Positions 1 to 7,257 of a stretch of 9,424 bases of DNA are shown here, one piece after another; positions within the stretch are counted from its first letter, which is position 1; every line of letters starts with the position of its first letter. The position numbers and the translations under genes are program-made. The stretch comes from Thermoplasmatota archaeon. Its GTDB lineage: Archaea > Thermoplasmatota > JAQUQK01. The stretch spans positions 12,332 through 21,755 of the forward strand of contig JAQUQK010000005.1 in the NCBI GenBank assembly GCA_028716125.1, in the 5' to 3' direction. Below the pieces are notes generated by a model. The model saw only the letters and a list, made by a program, of their open reading frames with translations. It made no database searches and had not been told where the DNA came from.

Positions 1-134
1 TTGAATTCCATGTTGTTTGGCTTCAAGCTATCATCCTCTTTTGAATCTTGATTTACGCATCCTGCAAATGCTGAAACTGCGAAAAGAAAAACAAGTGCAG
101 CGTTAATCCACTTTTTCGAGGCTTTCTCACGCAT
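1..134 (-). CDS. N-terminal part of a secreted lipoprotein, function unknown (partial)
   Basis: Only the first 44 codons are in the window; the frame is open to position 1. The ATG at 134-132 is preceded by AAGGTG at 146-141, six bases upstream. The protein begins MREKASKKWINAALVF and continues through a hydrophobic stretch to F-A-G-C, with the cysteine at residue 26. It then turns polar and acidic (Q-D-S-K-E-D-D). A basic N-region, hydrophobic core, lipobox-like FAGC and charged spacer are the layout of an archaeal lipoprotein signal, and match the signals of the two GH36 proteins upstream. The gene starts 46 nt after the GH36 stop on the same strand, so it is probably in that operon. No catalytic domain is visible, so the function is open: it could be another glycosidase or a sugar-binding protein. 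The signal peptide is well supported; the rest is unseen. Confidence 0.8.
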   Translation of the reverse strand, partial: MREKASKKWINAALVFLFAVSAFAGCVNQDSKEDDSLKPNNMEF

Positions 135-140
135 TTGCAA

Positions 141-146
141 CACCTT
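141..146 (-). promoter_or_regulatory. Ribosome binding site of the partial lipoprotein gene
   Basis: AAGGTG on the minus strand sits six bases before the ATG at 134-132. It matches the GGTG core used by the other genes in the window and supports reading this short open frame as a real gene. Confidence 0.65.
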
Positions 147-180
147 AGGTAATGCGCATTTGGTTTATCCTCTTTTTTCC

Positions 181-2382
181 TTATCCTACAATCTTGAGAA
201 GCTGGCATGCGTGCGGCATGAGCATGGTTGAGTATGTCCCTGAAGCTTCGCCTGCGCTTGTTCCCGCCCACATGTCGTATAACTTGTATGTCCCTTCTCC
301 CCTGCCGATGTCTGCGAGGTTCAGAGTTATGTAGTTTGGATTCGTGTCCCAGTTGAATATTGCGACTGCGCAAGTGCCATCGTCAAGTGGCAGATACCAG
401 ATCTGCGGCAGTTCCGAAAACGTTGGCCTGTATGTGTTTCCGAGGACAACAAACATCGGAATGCTTAGGTCGGCGTGGCTGAACAGGTCTATCGGTATTG
501 CCGATTTCCCGCTTCCTATCAAACCATAGACTTCCTTGTTGTTCAAGAGCGCAAGCCGCTCTGCCGAAAGCTCAGGCAAATTATCAGAAAGCATAGTCAC
601 TCCGCCGCAAAGGACGCAAGCAGTTGCAAGTGATTTTGCCTCATCCGCTGTGTAAGGATCGCGTACTACTATCACGTCAGGGTCGTTGTGGTAGAAATTG
701 GAACTTATGTAATATCTAGCGGCAATGTTCCTGCATTCCCATATGAGCCAGAACCAGTTCATGAACGCATATCCGCTCATTCCAAGGAACACGTCCCCGC
801 CTATGCGATTTCCGTCGAAAATTCCAACGCCCGGAAGTATTGGCGCTCCGCAGCCATCAATATATGAGTCATTGCCCATTGCCTCGCGGATTATCTGAAG
901 GCCGATGCGAAGCGCTTCAGTTCCAGTCTTTGTATTGTCGTAGTGGACGCCTTCGTAAGCGCCGGCAAAAAGGAAATCAATCTTGATGTAGTCATAGCCC
1001 CAGTCGTGGACGTTTGTGAAAACTTCCTGCAGGAATTTCTGCGCTTCCGGATGGGTCGCGTCAAGGCACCAGTGCGCCGAGCCGTCGTCCGCATTATATG
1101 TTAGATAACTTCCGCTCTCGCTCTTTATGAATGCGTCCGGGTGCGCAACTGCGAAGGGCGCGTTCGGGTTCATAAGGAAAGGCGCAAGCCAAATTCCCGC
1201 CTTGAAGCCCATGTCGTGTATCTTCTTTGCAATGCCATCCATCCCATTCGGGAATTTCTCGTTGACCGTCCAGTCGCCCCAAAGCTTCTGCCAGCCGTCG
1301 TCTATCTGGACGTATTCATAATCAACGTTTGTGAGGCCTTTCAGGGCATTTGCATTGTCAAGTATGCATTGCTCAGTTATTGTATCAAAATAATAGTACC
1401 ACGAGCACCAGCCCATCGGCGGGCCGAATACGTGTCTTGCATTCATCGCTTTTCCAGCAAGAACGCCGTATTCTTCCATGTCCTGGAGTTTGTCATTTGA
1501 TGATTTGACATATATCAGGTCCGACTGAATTTCTGCGCCTGGATTCAGCGCGACTTTTTCGCCAGTTCCTCCGCACTGGACTGCCCATGAAGACTGGAAA
1601 TCCGGTGTAGATTTGTAAGAAACTGTCGTCTTCCATTTCTCGGCAGTGAGTGCGCCTGCGACATACGACTTACCGGAAAGTTCGTCGTAGATGCACTGCA
1701 CCCAGTAGCTCGTGCCGTTTGAAACGGATGCGCCGTAGTTTTGGTCGTACATCAAGTCCTGGTTTGCCTCGGTTCCAAGAACGCGCACGACACCTGAATA
1801 TTCCCACGACGAGTATCCGTTCATCAGCGTGAGCACCGTTCCTTCAGGCGCAGTGAATCCTATTGCGCTTCCGTAATCAGGGTTAGCATCGAATGGGCGA
1901 ATCGCGCTTACCGTGACGCCTTTCAACAGCAGATTCAATATTGAAGTGCGAATGGTTGCATACCCTCCGTCAGGATATACCGTAACGTTCTGGACAATGC
2001 ATATGCCCGATGGCGCCTTAAATAATATTTCAATGCTCTTTGCAGTTCCAAGCACGCCGCGAGTAATGCTTTCGCGCCACTCCTCCACCTGGCAATCTGG
2101 CGTGTAAGTCCACTCGCTATCGATGCAAACCCCTGCAACCGCGTTCTCTATCGCATTGCCCGAAGCCCAGGACATTGAAAAAGTGCCTGCGCCTAAATCC
2201 GCCGTGAAATCCACAAGCCCGTTTGCAATCTTTAGCAGCGAACCGGAAATTGAGACCGAAATTTTCTCAAGGGCTGCCTCTTCCTCAGATAGCGGAGCCT
2301 TGTCGCCTCCAAGGCATCCAGCGAAAACTGTCGCGAGCATCAGACCAGACAGCATCATTGCCGCCAATGCGTTCATTTTCAT
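181..2382 (-). CDS. GH36-family alpha-galactosidase-like lipoprotein (paralogue A)
   Basis: This 733-residue protein is predicted to cleave terminal alpha-galactosyl (possibly alpha-N-acetylgalactosaminyl) residues by the retaining clan GH-D mechanism, outside the cell. The start is the ATG at 2382-2380, four bases after AGGTGA; a longer TTG start at 2406 would overlap the upstream gene and place this site inside the coding region. Residues 1-23 form a lipoprotein signal ending F-A-G-C (C23), followed by an acidic linker. About 40-300 is a beta-rich N-domain. The barrel starts near 310 with GWCSWYYYF, then QIDDGW (359-364), YIKIDFLFAGA with predicted nucleophile D469, and NRIGGD with predicted acid/base D530. 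A beta-type C-domain follows from about 640. D469 and D530 align with the KxD and RIGxD motifs of TmGalA-type GH36 enzymes. Length fits a secreted GH36. The gene lies 10 nt after its paralogue. GH36 assignment is firm; exact sugar specificity is inferred. Confidence 0.9.
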   Translation of the reverse strand: MKMNALAAMMLSGLMLATVFAGCLGGDKAPLSEEEAALEKISVSISGSLLKIANGLVDFTADLGAGTFSMSWASGNAIENAVAGVCIDSEWTYTPDCQVEEWRESITRGVLGTAKSIEILFKAPSGICIVQNVTVYPDGGYATIRTSILNLLLKGVTVSAIRPFDANPDYGSAIGFTAPEGTVLTLMNGYSSWEYSGVVRVLGTEANQDLMYDQNYGASVSNGTSYWVQCIYDELSGKSYVAGALTAEKWKTTVSYKSTPDFQSSWAVQCGGTGEKVALNPGAEIQSDLIYVKSSNDKLQDMEEYGVLAGKAMNARHVFGPPMGWCSWYYYFDTITEQCILDNANALKGLTNVDYEYVQIDDGWQKLWGDWTVNEKFPNGMDGIAKKIHDMGFKAGIWLAPFLMNPNAPFAVAHPDAFIKSESGSYLTYNADDGSAHWCLDATHPEAQKFLQEVFTNVHDWGYDYIKIDFLFAGAYEGVHYDNTKTGTEALRIGLQIIREAMGNDSYIDGCGAPILPGVGIFDGNRIGGDVFLGMSGYAFMNWFWLIWECRNIAARYYISSNFYHNDPDVIVVRDPYTADEAKSLATACVLCGGVTMLSDNLPELSAERLALLNNKEVYGLIGSGKSAIPIDLFSHADLSIPMFVVLGNTYRPTFSELPQIWYLPLDDGTCAVAIFNWDTNPNYITLNLADIGRGEGTYKLYDMWAGTSAGEASGTYSTMLMPHACQLLKIVG
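797..864 (-). repeat. 68-bp block identical to 3012-3079 (copy in GH36 paralogue A)
   Basis: By eye these 68 bases match 3012-3079 without a mismatch, while the flanks on both sides carry many synonymous and other differences. The block encodes residues about 507-529, just before the predicted acid/base D530. Confidence 0.85.
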
Positions 2383-2386
2383 GTTT

Positions 2387-2392
2387 TCACCT
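2387..2392 (-). promoter_or_regulatory. Ribosome binding site fixing the start of GH36 paralogue A
   Basis: AGGTGA on the minus strand directly abuts the TAA stop of the upstream GH36 gene (2393-2395) and lies four bases before the ATG at 2382. It decides in favour of this ATG over the in-frame TTG at 2406, and implies a ribosome ending one gene can start the next. Confidence 0.8.
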
Positions 2393-4588
2393 TTACGTTT
2401 TCTCAATCTTCAACAATTGGACTGAATGAGGCATAAGCGCGACAGAATACGAGCCGGACGCTTCGCCAGCGTCGGTCCCGGTCCAAAGGTCGCGCAATTT
2501 GTAAGTTCCTTCACCTCTTCCTATTTTAGACATGTCTAGAGTTACATATGCCGGAGCATTTCCCCAATTGAATATGCCGACAGCGCAGCTGCCATCGTCA
2601 ATCGGCAGATACCATATCTGCGGCATCTCGTCAATCGTCAGGCGATAGCCTGTTCCGCTGATGGACATCGCTGGCGGGAATGGGTCTGCATGCGCGAAAA
2701 GGTCTATTGGGATTGCCGACTTGCCGCTGGAGACAAGCCCGAAAACTTCCTTGTTTTTGAGAAATGCAAGCCTCTCCTCGGAGAGTGTGGGCAGGTCGTC
2801 AGTGAGCATTGCAACCCCGCCGCAAAGGACGCAGGCGGTTGTAAGGGCTTTTGCCTCATCAGTCGTATATGGTTCACGAACCGCGATGACGTCAGGGTCA
2901 TTGTGGTAAAACGTCCCGCCCGTGAAGAATCTAGCGGCCACGTTTCTGCATTCCCAGATAAGCTGGAACCAGTTCATGAATCCCTGTCCGTTGATTCCGA
3001 AGAATATGTCGCCGCCTATGCGATTTCCGTCGAAAATTCCAACGCCCGGAAGTATTGGCGCTCCGCAGCCATCAATATAAGTGTCGTTGCCCATTTCCTG
3101 GCGTATTATTTCAAGCCCGATTCGCAGCGCTTCAGTCCCGGTCTTGGTATTGTCATAATGAACTCCTTCATACGCACCTGCGAAAAGGAAGTCAATTTTG
3201 ATATAATCGTATCCCCAGTCGTGGACGTTCTTGAAAGTCTCGTGCAGGAATTTCTGCCCTTCAGGGTGAGTTGCGTCAATGCACCAGTGGGCGCTTCCGT
3301 CGTCCGCGCCATAAGTCACATAGTTTCCGCTTTCGTCTTTTATGAATGCGTCCGGGTGTTCTTTTGCGAAAGGCGCGTTCTGGTTCATAAGGAAAGGCGC
3401 AAGCCACAGTCCTGCTTTGAATCCGTATTCGTGTATCTTGGCGGCAGTTCCGTCCATTCCGTCAGGGAATTTGCTGTTTGGCTTCCAATCGCCCCACAGG
3501 CCCTGCCAGCCGTCATCTATCTGGACATATTCGTATCCGATTCCGTCCAGTTTTTCCTTCATCGCCTTGGCGTTGTCAAGTATGTTCTGTTCAGTGACAA
3601 CATCGAAATAGTAATACCAAGAGCACCAGCCCATCGGCGGATTGAATATATGGCGCGCATTCATCGCGGAACTTGCAAGTTCCCCATATTCTTTAAGCTC
3701 GTTGTCGCAGTCGCTTGATGATGCGAGATATATCATTTCCGAGCCAACGGTTTCGCCGCTTTTTACAAGAACCTTCTCGCCCTGCCCGCCGCACTTCACA
3801 ATCCAATTTGGCTGATAATCCGAAGTCGCCTGGTATGCCACGGTCGTTTTCCATTTGTCGGCGGTAAGCGCGCCTGCCGTGTACCCAATCCCCGAAATCT
3901 CTTCATATATCGACTGAACCCACCAGCTTGTGGCATCGGAAGAAGTGAAATCGTAGCCCTGGTAGCCATTCTTATAATTCAGGGGCGTGGCAAGAACGCG
4001 CACCACTCCGGCGTAGTCCCATGCGGCATAGCCATTTATCAGCGCGAGAATTGTAGCTTCAGGAGCCATGAAGTCAAGGGCGCCTTCGTACGCCGGGTCA
4101 ACCTCAAGCGGGCGCATTTCCGTGACGGTTATCGGCGACTGGAGTGTGTTTACCATCAAAAGTTGCGTGAGAACGTAGCCTTTTTCAGAGTACACCATTA
4201 TGTCCCAAATTAGATCCGGTTTCCCGCTTGATTTGAAAGTTATGCTTACGACCTCGCCCAGTCCGCGTTCGTCGCTTACTGCTTTCTTGTCCCAGGATTT
4301 TTCCTCATAGTCAGAGGTGCGCATCCAGTTGTCGCCGACTTTTACGCCGGAAACTGCATTCGCAATCTTCGAGCCGGAATCCCACACTGCGCCAATCGTT
4401 CCCAACTCGATATTGACTGAAACGTCCACAAGCGCGGTTTTGATGCTTAGCGAGTTTCCTATCTCGTCTACAATTACATTGCCCATATCCGGCAAATCGG
4501 CGCCATTGTCCTGATTTTCTCCCATGCAGCCGGAGAAAGAAACCGCGACCATCAGGCATACTATCGAAATCTGGACAATCTTGTTCAT
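2393..4588 (-). CDS. GH36-family alpha-galactosidase-like lipoprotein (paralogue B)
   Basis: This 731-residue protein is a paralogue of the next gene with the same domain order. Starting at the ATG at 4588-4586, four bases after GGTGA, it has a lipoprotein signal ending F-S-G-C with the lipidated cysteine predicted at C21, then a polar acidic linker. The N-terminal beta domain spans about 40-300. The catalytic barrel carries GWCSWYYYF (320-328), QIDDGW (356-361), YIKIDFLFAGA with predicted nucleophile D466, and NRIGGD with predicted acid/base D527. A C-terminal beta domain runs from about 640. Both catalytic aspartates are present, so it should be active on alpha-galactosides, acting at the outer membrane face. 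It differs from paralogue A most in the N-domain, around residues 200-215 and around 635-650. It is first in a GH36-GH36-lipoprotein unit; 104 nt separate it from the GH3 stop, and whether it has its own promoter is unclear. Family call is firm, substrate inferred. Confidence 0.9.
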   Translation of the reverse strand: MNKIVQISIVCLMVAVSFSGCMGENQDNGADLPDMGNVIVDEIGNSLSIKTALVDVSVNIELGTIGAVWDSGSKIANAVSGVKVGDNWMRTSDYEEKSWDKKAVSDERGLGEVVSITFKSSGKPDLIWDIMVYSEKGYVLTQLLMVNTLQSPITVTEMRPLEVDPAYEGALDFMAPEATILALINGYAAWDYAGVVRVLATPLNYKNGYQGYDFTSSDATSWWVQSIYEEISGIGYTAGALTADKWKTTVAYQATSDYQPNWIVKCGGQGEKVLVKSGETVGSEMIYLASSSDCDNELKEYGELASSAMNARHIFNPPMGWCSWYYYFDVVTEQNILDNAKAMKEKLDGIGYEYVQIDDGWQGLWGDWKPNSKFPDGMDGTAAKIHEYGFKAGLWLAPFLMNQNAPFAKEHPDAFIKDESGNYVTYGADDGSAHWCIDATHPEGQKFLHETFKNVHDWGYDYIKIDFLFAGAYEGVHYDNTKTGTEALRIGLEIIRQEMGNDTYIDGCGAPILPGVGIFDGNRIGGDIFFGINGQGFMNWFQLIWECRNVAARFFTGGTFYHNDPDVIAVREPYTTDEAKALTTACVLCGGVAMLTDDLPTLSEERLAFLKNKEVFGLVSSGKSAIPIDLFAHADPFPPAMSISGTGYRLTIDEMPQIWYLPIDDGSCAVGIFNWGNAPAYVTLDMSKIGRGEGTYKLRDLWTGTDAGEASGSYSVALMPHSVQLLKIEKT
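3012..3079 (-). repeat. 68-bp block identical to 797-864 (copy in GH36 paralogue B)
   Basis: Partner of the block at 797-864. It encodes residues about 504-526, just before the predicted acid/base D527. Every third codon position inside the block agrees with the other copy. Confidence 0.85.
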
Positions 4589-4592
4589 AGAT

Positions 4593-4597
4593 TCACC
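4593..4597 (-). promoter_or_regulatory. Ribosome binding site of GH36 paralogue B
   Basis: GGTGA on the minus strand, four bases before the ATG at 4588. The T-rich run ATTTTTATTATTTT (4624-4611) just upstream resembles a weak TATA box, but it is so close to the ATG that a transcript from it would start near 4592-4595 and lose most of this site. I therefore do not call a promoter there. Confidence 0.7.
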
Positions 4598-4626
4598 TTA
4601 AAAAATCCTGAAAATAATAAAAATGT

Positions 4627-4688
4627 CAAAAAGAAAGAGACGAGAATGGCAGGCAAGGGTTTGCGGTGCGCCTTGTCCCGTGCCATTT
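4627..4688 (-). terminator. Hairpin followed by T-tract after the complete GH3 gene
   Basis: On the minus strand, AATGGCA (4687-4681) pairs with TGCCATT (4651-4645), and inside it CAAGG (4675-4671) pairs with CCTTG (4658-4654), with an internal loop of 5 and 2 bases and a 12-base apical loop. About five bases after the stem comes TCTCTTTCTTTTTG (4640-4627), and a second T-rich run follows at 4624-4611. It begins four bases beyond the GH3 TGA stop (4695-4693). Archaeal termination relies mainly on T-tracts, so the hairpin may instead be a 3' end stabiliser or partial attenuator before the GH36 genes. Confidence 0.5.
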
Positions 4689-4692
4689 CAGA

Positions 4693-7071
4693 TCACAACC
4701 TCTTCTTCCTCAGAATAATTGAGATTGCGCCGAGCGCCACGAATGCAAGCGCAACTTCGAATCCTGGCGTCTTTGCCGATTTTTGGTTCTCGGCATCCAC
4801 TTCCGCCTGGTTCTCGGATATTCTGAACAACCCGGTCTCCCTTATGTCTCTCGAAGACGCTCCTACAAGTACATTGTACGTTATCGGCTCCACTACGAAC
4901 TTTCCAAGTCCTGCGCTGTAATACGACACGTTCTCAGCAGCAACTTCAATAGTAACGGTCTTTTTCTCTCCCGGCTGGAGGAAAACCTTGTTGAATCCCT
5001 TCAAGTCCTTGACCGACCTTTCTACTTTCGAGCCTTCGTATCCGATGTAAAGCTGTACGACTTCATCTCCAGCGACGTCGCCGGTGTTCTTGACGTCAAC
5101 GCTAACCTTTACCTTTCCGTCCAAGCCGATTATGCTCTTGTCAATTTTCATATTGCTGTATTCGAAGGTCGTGTAGCTAAGTCCATAGCCGAATGGGAAC
5201 AGCGGCTCGAGGTTATTTTTGTCAAAGTAGCGGTAGCCGTGATAGTATGAATACACATCGTCCATTTTGTAGCTGTCAAAAAGCGGAAGCTGGTCCTCGC
5301 TCTTCGGGAATGTTATTGGAATCCTTCCGGATGGGCAGACGTCGCCGAAGACTATGTCCGCAATTGCGTTTCCGCCTTCCATGCCCGGATACCATGCCAT
5401 TAATATTGCAGGGGCGTTTGCAATCCATTCTTGCATTGTTACTGCACTTCCCGCAATGAGCACTACAACGCTGTTCTTGTTTGCCGAGCAAACTGCGTTT
5501 ATCAGTTCCGGCTGCGTACCCGAGAGCGCAAGCGAATCAAGGTCTTTGGCCTCGGCTTCTTCCAAATAATTCCTTCCAACGACAACCACTGCCGCATCGC
5601 AGGTCTTGGCGAGTTCCGCCGCAGCCGCAGGGTCGGAGCCATTGTCATAAGAAACTTTGACACCGCTGCCAACCTTGTTCTTTATGCCCATCAGTGTTGT
5701 TATCAGTTTCTCGGGGGTCGGCTGCGCATTGCTGCTTCCGTGGTCGCCAAGGCGGTCCTTGTCATCAGCTGCAGGGCCTATTACTGCTATGGATTTTATC
5801 GCGCCGATGTCAAACGGCAGCGTGTTGCCGTCGTTCTTGAGAAGCACTGCGGCCTCATGTTCAACTTCGCGCGTCAGTGCAATGTGCTCAGGAGTTTCGA
5901 CGAAAGCATCATTTGCTTTCTTTGGTTCATCAAATAGGCCATACTCAAACTTCGCCCTTAGTATTCTCCTGACCGCATCATCTATCAGGTACTGCTGTAT
6001 CTGTCCAGAACTGGCCAAAACATTGAATTCGTAGTTGTAAAGGTATGGCTCCGGCATCTCAACATCCAGCCCGGCTTGTATTGCGTCATACGGAGTCGGC
6101 GATTTTATTCCTGTGGCATTAGGATTTGTATTGGATGCAACCATTTTGATGAAATTTATTGGTAGTTGGCTGTTTAGCATCGGCCCTCCAAAACTCTCGA
6201 TGTGTTCCACAATCGGCCCCTCTGTTCCAAACCAGTCAGAAACAGTTAATCCGTCGAATCCCCATTCTCCTTTAAGAATTTGCCTGAGTAATTGATAGTT
6301 TCCAGCGCAATACTCGCCATTGAGGCGGTTGTATGCTGGCATTACAGAGGCAACATCCGCTTCTACAACAGCCATTTTGAAGTGAGGCAAATAGATTTCG
6401 TAAAGCGTTCTCGGATCAAGAATCGAGTTTTTCTGATGCCTGTTATTTTCGTCGCTGTTTGCTGCATAATGCTTTGCACATGCCATCGCACCCTCGCTCT
6501 GAATGCCTTCTATAAGGGCAACGCCCATCCTTCCTACGTGCCACGTATCCTCGCCATAAGTTTCCTGCGAGCGCCCGCCATGGGAATCACGCACAAGATT
6601 CATGCACGGCGCAAAAATCACATCCCTTCCTCTTGCGCTTGTTTCATTTCCCATCACAACTCCCACGAGATATTCAAGCCCCTCGTTCCATGTCGCTCCG
6701 CATGCTATTCCAACTGGGAATGTGGTGGTGTATCCCCATCTTTCTCCGCGGGGGCCGTCCGAGAAATTGAAGCCCGGTATCCCAAGACGCGAGTTGTATA
6801 TCGTGCTCATCGTCTCTGGATCTGCCATGTTCCCATGCATCTGTTCTATTTTTTCGTCAAGAGTCATTCTGGAAAGCAGGTCTTCGACCCTTGCGTCTAC
6901 TGGCTGGTTCGGGTCCTTATAAATCGAAACGTCCGATGCAGCGGCAGAGGCGCCGACATTAACAACATCCGCAATTGCGGGCACAGCATCTACGCTTGCG
7001 CCAGCAGTTCCCGCAAAAGTCGTCGCAAACATCATTCCTATCATGGCTAATGCCAATAGCTTTGCTTTCAT
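4693..7071 (-). CDS. GH3-family beta-glucosidase-like surface enzyme with PGF-CTERM-type tail
   Basis: This 792-residue protein is predicted to release terminal beta-glucosyl (possibly xylosyl or related) residues by a retaining mechanism, on the cell surface. The start is the ATG at 7071, four bases after GGTGA; an in-frame TTG at 7098 would bury that site. Residues 1 to about 25 are a Sec signal (hydrophobic core, A-G-A end). The GH3 N-domain (about 58-375) has DGPRGE (105-110), KHYAANSDE (200-208) with R211, and VSDW with predicted nucleophile D279. The GH3 C-domain (about 405-635) carries EAKD with candidate acid/base E507. A fibronectin-III-like domain follows (about 665-740), then a linker and T-P-G-F (768-771), a hydrophobic helix and L-R-K-K-R-L, matching archaeosortase-processed PGF-CTERM tails. 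It has its own promoter and a paralogue upstream. Family is firm; substrate and the processing enzyme are inferred. Confidence 0.92.
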   Translation of the reverse strand: MKAKLLALAMIGMMFATTFAGTAGASVDAVPAIADVVNVGASAAASDVSIYKDPNQPVDARVEDLLSRMTLDEKIEQMHGNMADPETMSTIYNSRLGIPGFNFSDGPRGERWGYTTTFPVGIACGATWNEGLEYLVGVVMGNETSARGRDVIFAPCMNLVRDSHGGRSQETYGEDTWHVGRMGVALIEGIQSEGAMACAKHYAANSDENNRHQKNSILDPRTLYEIYLPHFKMAVVEADVASVMPAYNRLNGEYCAGNYQLLRQILKGEWGFDGLTVSDWFGTEGPIVEHIESFGGPMLNSQLPINFIKMVASNTNPNATGIKSPTPYDAIQAGLDVEMPEPYLYNYEFNVLASSGQIQQYLIDDAVRRILRAKFEYGLFDEPKKANDAFVETPEHIALTREVEHEAAVLLKNDGNTLPFDIGAIKSIAVIGPAADDKDRLGDHGSSNAQPTPEKLITTLMGIKNKVGSGVKVSYDNGSDPAAAAELAKTCDAAVVVVGRNYLEEAEAKDLDSLALSGTQPELINAVCSANKNSVVVLIAGSAVTMQEWIANAPAILMAWYPGMEGGNAIADIVFGDVCPSGRIPITFPKSEDQLPLFDSYKMDDVYSYYHGYRYFDKNNLEPLFPFGYGLSYTTFEYSNMKIDKSIIGLDGKVKVSVDVKNTGDVAGDEVVQLYIGYEGSKVERSVKDLKGFNKVFLQPGEKKTVTIEVAAENVSYYSAGLGKFVVEPITYNVLVGASSRDIRETGLFRISENQAEVDAENQKSAKTPGFEVALAFVALGAISIILRKKRL

Positions 7072-7075
7072 CAAA

Positions 7076-7080
7076 TCACC
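7076..7080 (-). promoter_or_regulatory. Ribosome binding site fixing the GH3 start
   Basis: GGTGA on the minus strand lies four bases before the ATG at 7071. It rules against the longer frame from the TTG at 7098, and the ATG start gives a conventional signal peptide beginning M-K-A-K. Confidence 0.8.
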
Positions 7081-7101
7081 AAACCCGAGACGAACCAAAC
7101 C

Positions 7102-7143
7102 GTATCGAAAGTGGATTCGAAGTATATAATCCTTTTACGATAC
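7102..7143. promoter_or_regulatory. Imperfect palindrome around the GH3 TATA box, possible operator
   Basis: GTATCGAAAGTGG (7102-7114) and CCTTTTACGATAC (7131-7143) are inverted copies matching at 10 of 13 positions, with the outer six bases GTATCG/CGATAC perfect. The 16-base spacer contains the TATA box. A regulator bound here would cover the TBP/TFB site and the edge of the start site, as a repressor would. No regulator gene is in the window, so this is inference from position and symmetry. Confidence 0.45.
7121..7137 (-). promoter_or_regulatory. Archaeal promoter (TATA box with purine-rich upstream element) of the complete GH3 gene
   Basis: ATTATATACT (7130-7121, minus strand) is a good archaeal TATA box, preceded by TAAAAGG-type purine-rich bases in the position of a TFB recognition element. 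Transcription would begin about 25 bases downstream, near 7095-7102, leaving a leader of roughly 25-30 nt that contains the GGTGA site. The spacing suits a leadered transcript for the gene starting at 7071. Confidence 0.65.
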
Positions 7144-7180
7144 AAAAATCAGTATCCAGAAGCCATTGATTTAACTTGTT

Positions 7181-7257
7181 GTATAAATATAAAAAGAAGA
7201 CGAAGATGGTAAAAGCGCATCTGCCCTACTTTCTGCGCTTGCCCATCAGCAGGGCAG
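7181..7257 (-). terminator. Hairpin and T-rich stretch at the 3' end of the partial GH3 gene
   Basis: On the minus strand CTGCCCT (7257-7251), inside the last codons, pairs with AGGGCAG (7227-7221), which overlaps the TAG stop (7228-7226); the loop is 23 bases. T-runs follow: CTTTTACC (7217-7210) and TCTTCTTTTTATATTTATAC (7200-7181). T-tracts of this kind terminate archaeal transcription. The last run also resembles a TATA box, but is about 110 bases from the next start codon, which already has a better-placed one. The hairpin itself is modest. Confidence 0.45.

Noticed and set aside
53..373. Minus-strand open frame of 106 codons across the end of GH36 paralogue A and the following gene
   Set aside because: It is in a different frame from both genes it overlaps and is rich in arginine and histidine, typical of an out-of-frame reading.
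2383..2406. Longer N-terminus for GH36 paralogue A from a TTG at 2406
   Set aside because: It would overlap the upstream gene and contain the AGGTGA site; the ATG at 2382 is correctly spaced from that site and gives a standard lipoprotein signal.
2690..3718. Long plus-strand open frame (342 codons) opposite GH36 paralogue B
   Set aside because: It lies wholly antisense to a clearly conserved enzyme gene. Its matching fragment antisense to paralogue A is explained by the paralogy of the real genes, and I see no family motif in its translation.
4611..4624. TATA-like ATTTTTATTATTTT before GH36 paralogue B as a promoter
   Set aside because: It is only about 30 bases from the ATG, so the transcript would start inside or after the ribosome binding site. 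It fits better as part of a T-rich termination region.
6292..7050. Plus-strand open frame (252 codons) opposite the N-terminal half of the complete GH3 gene
   Set aside because: Antisense shadow of a conserved coding region, with no recognisable domain; a similar antisense frame opposite the paralogue (8942-9391) follows from gene similarity.
7072..7098. Longer N-terminus for the complete GH3 from a TTG at 7098
   Set aside because: TTG is a weak start, and GGTGA at 7080-7076 is correctly placed for the ATG at 7071. A leaderless start at 7098 is possible from promoter spacing but less likely.
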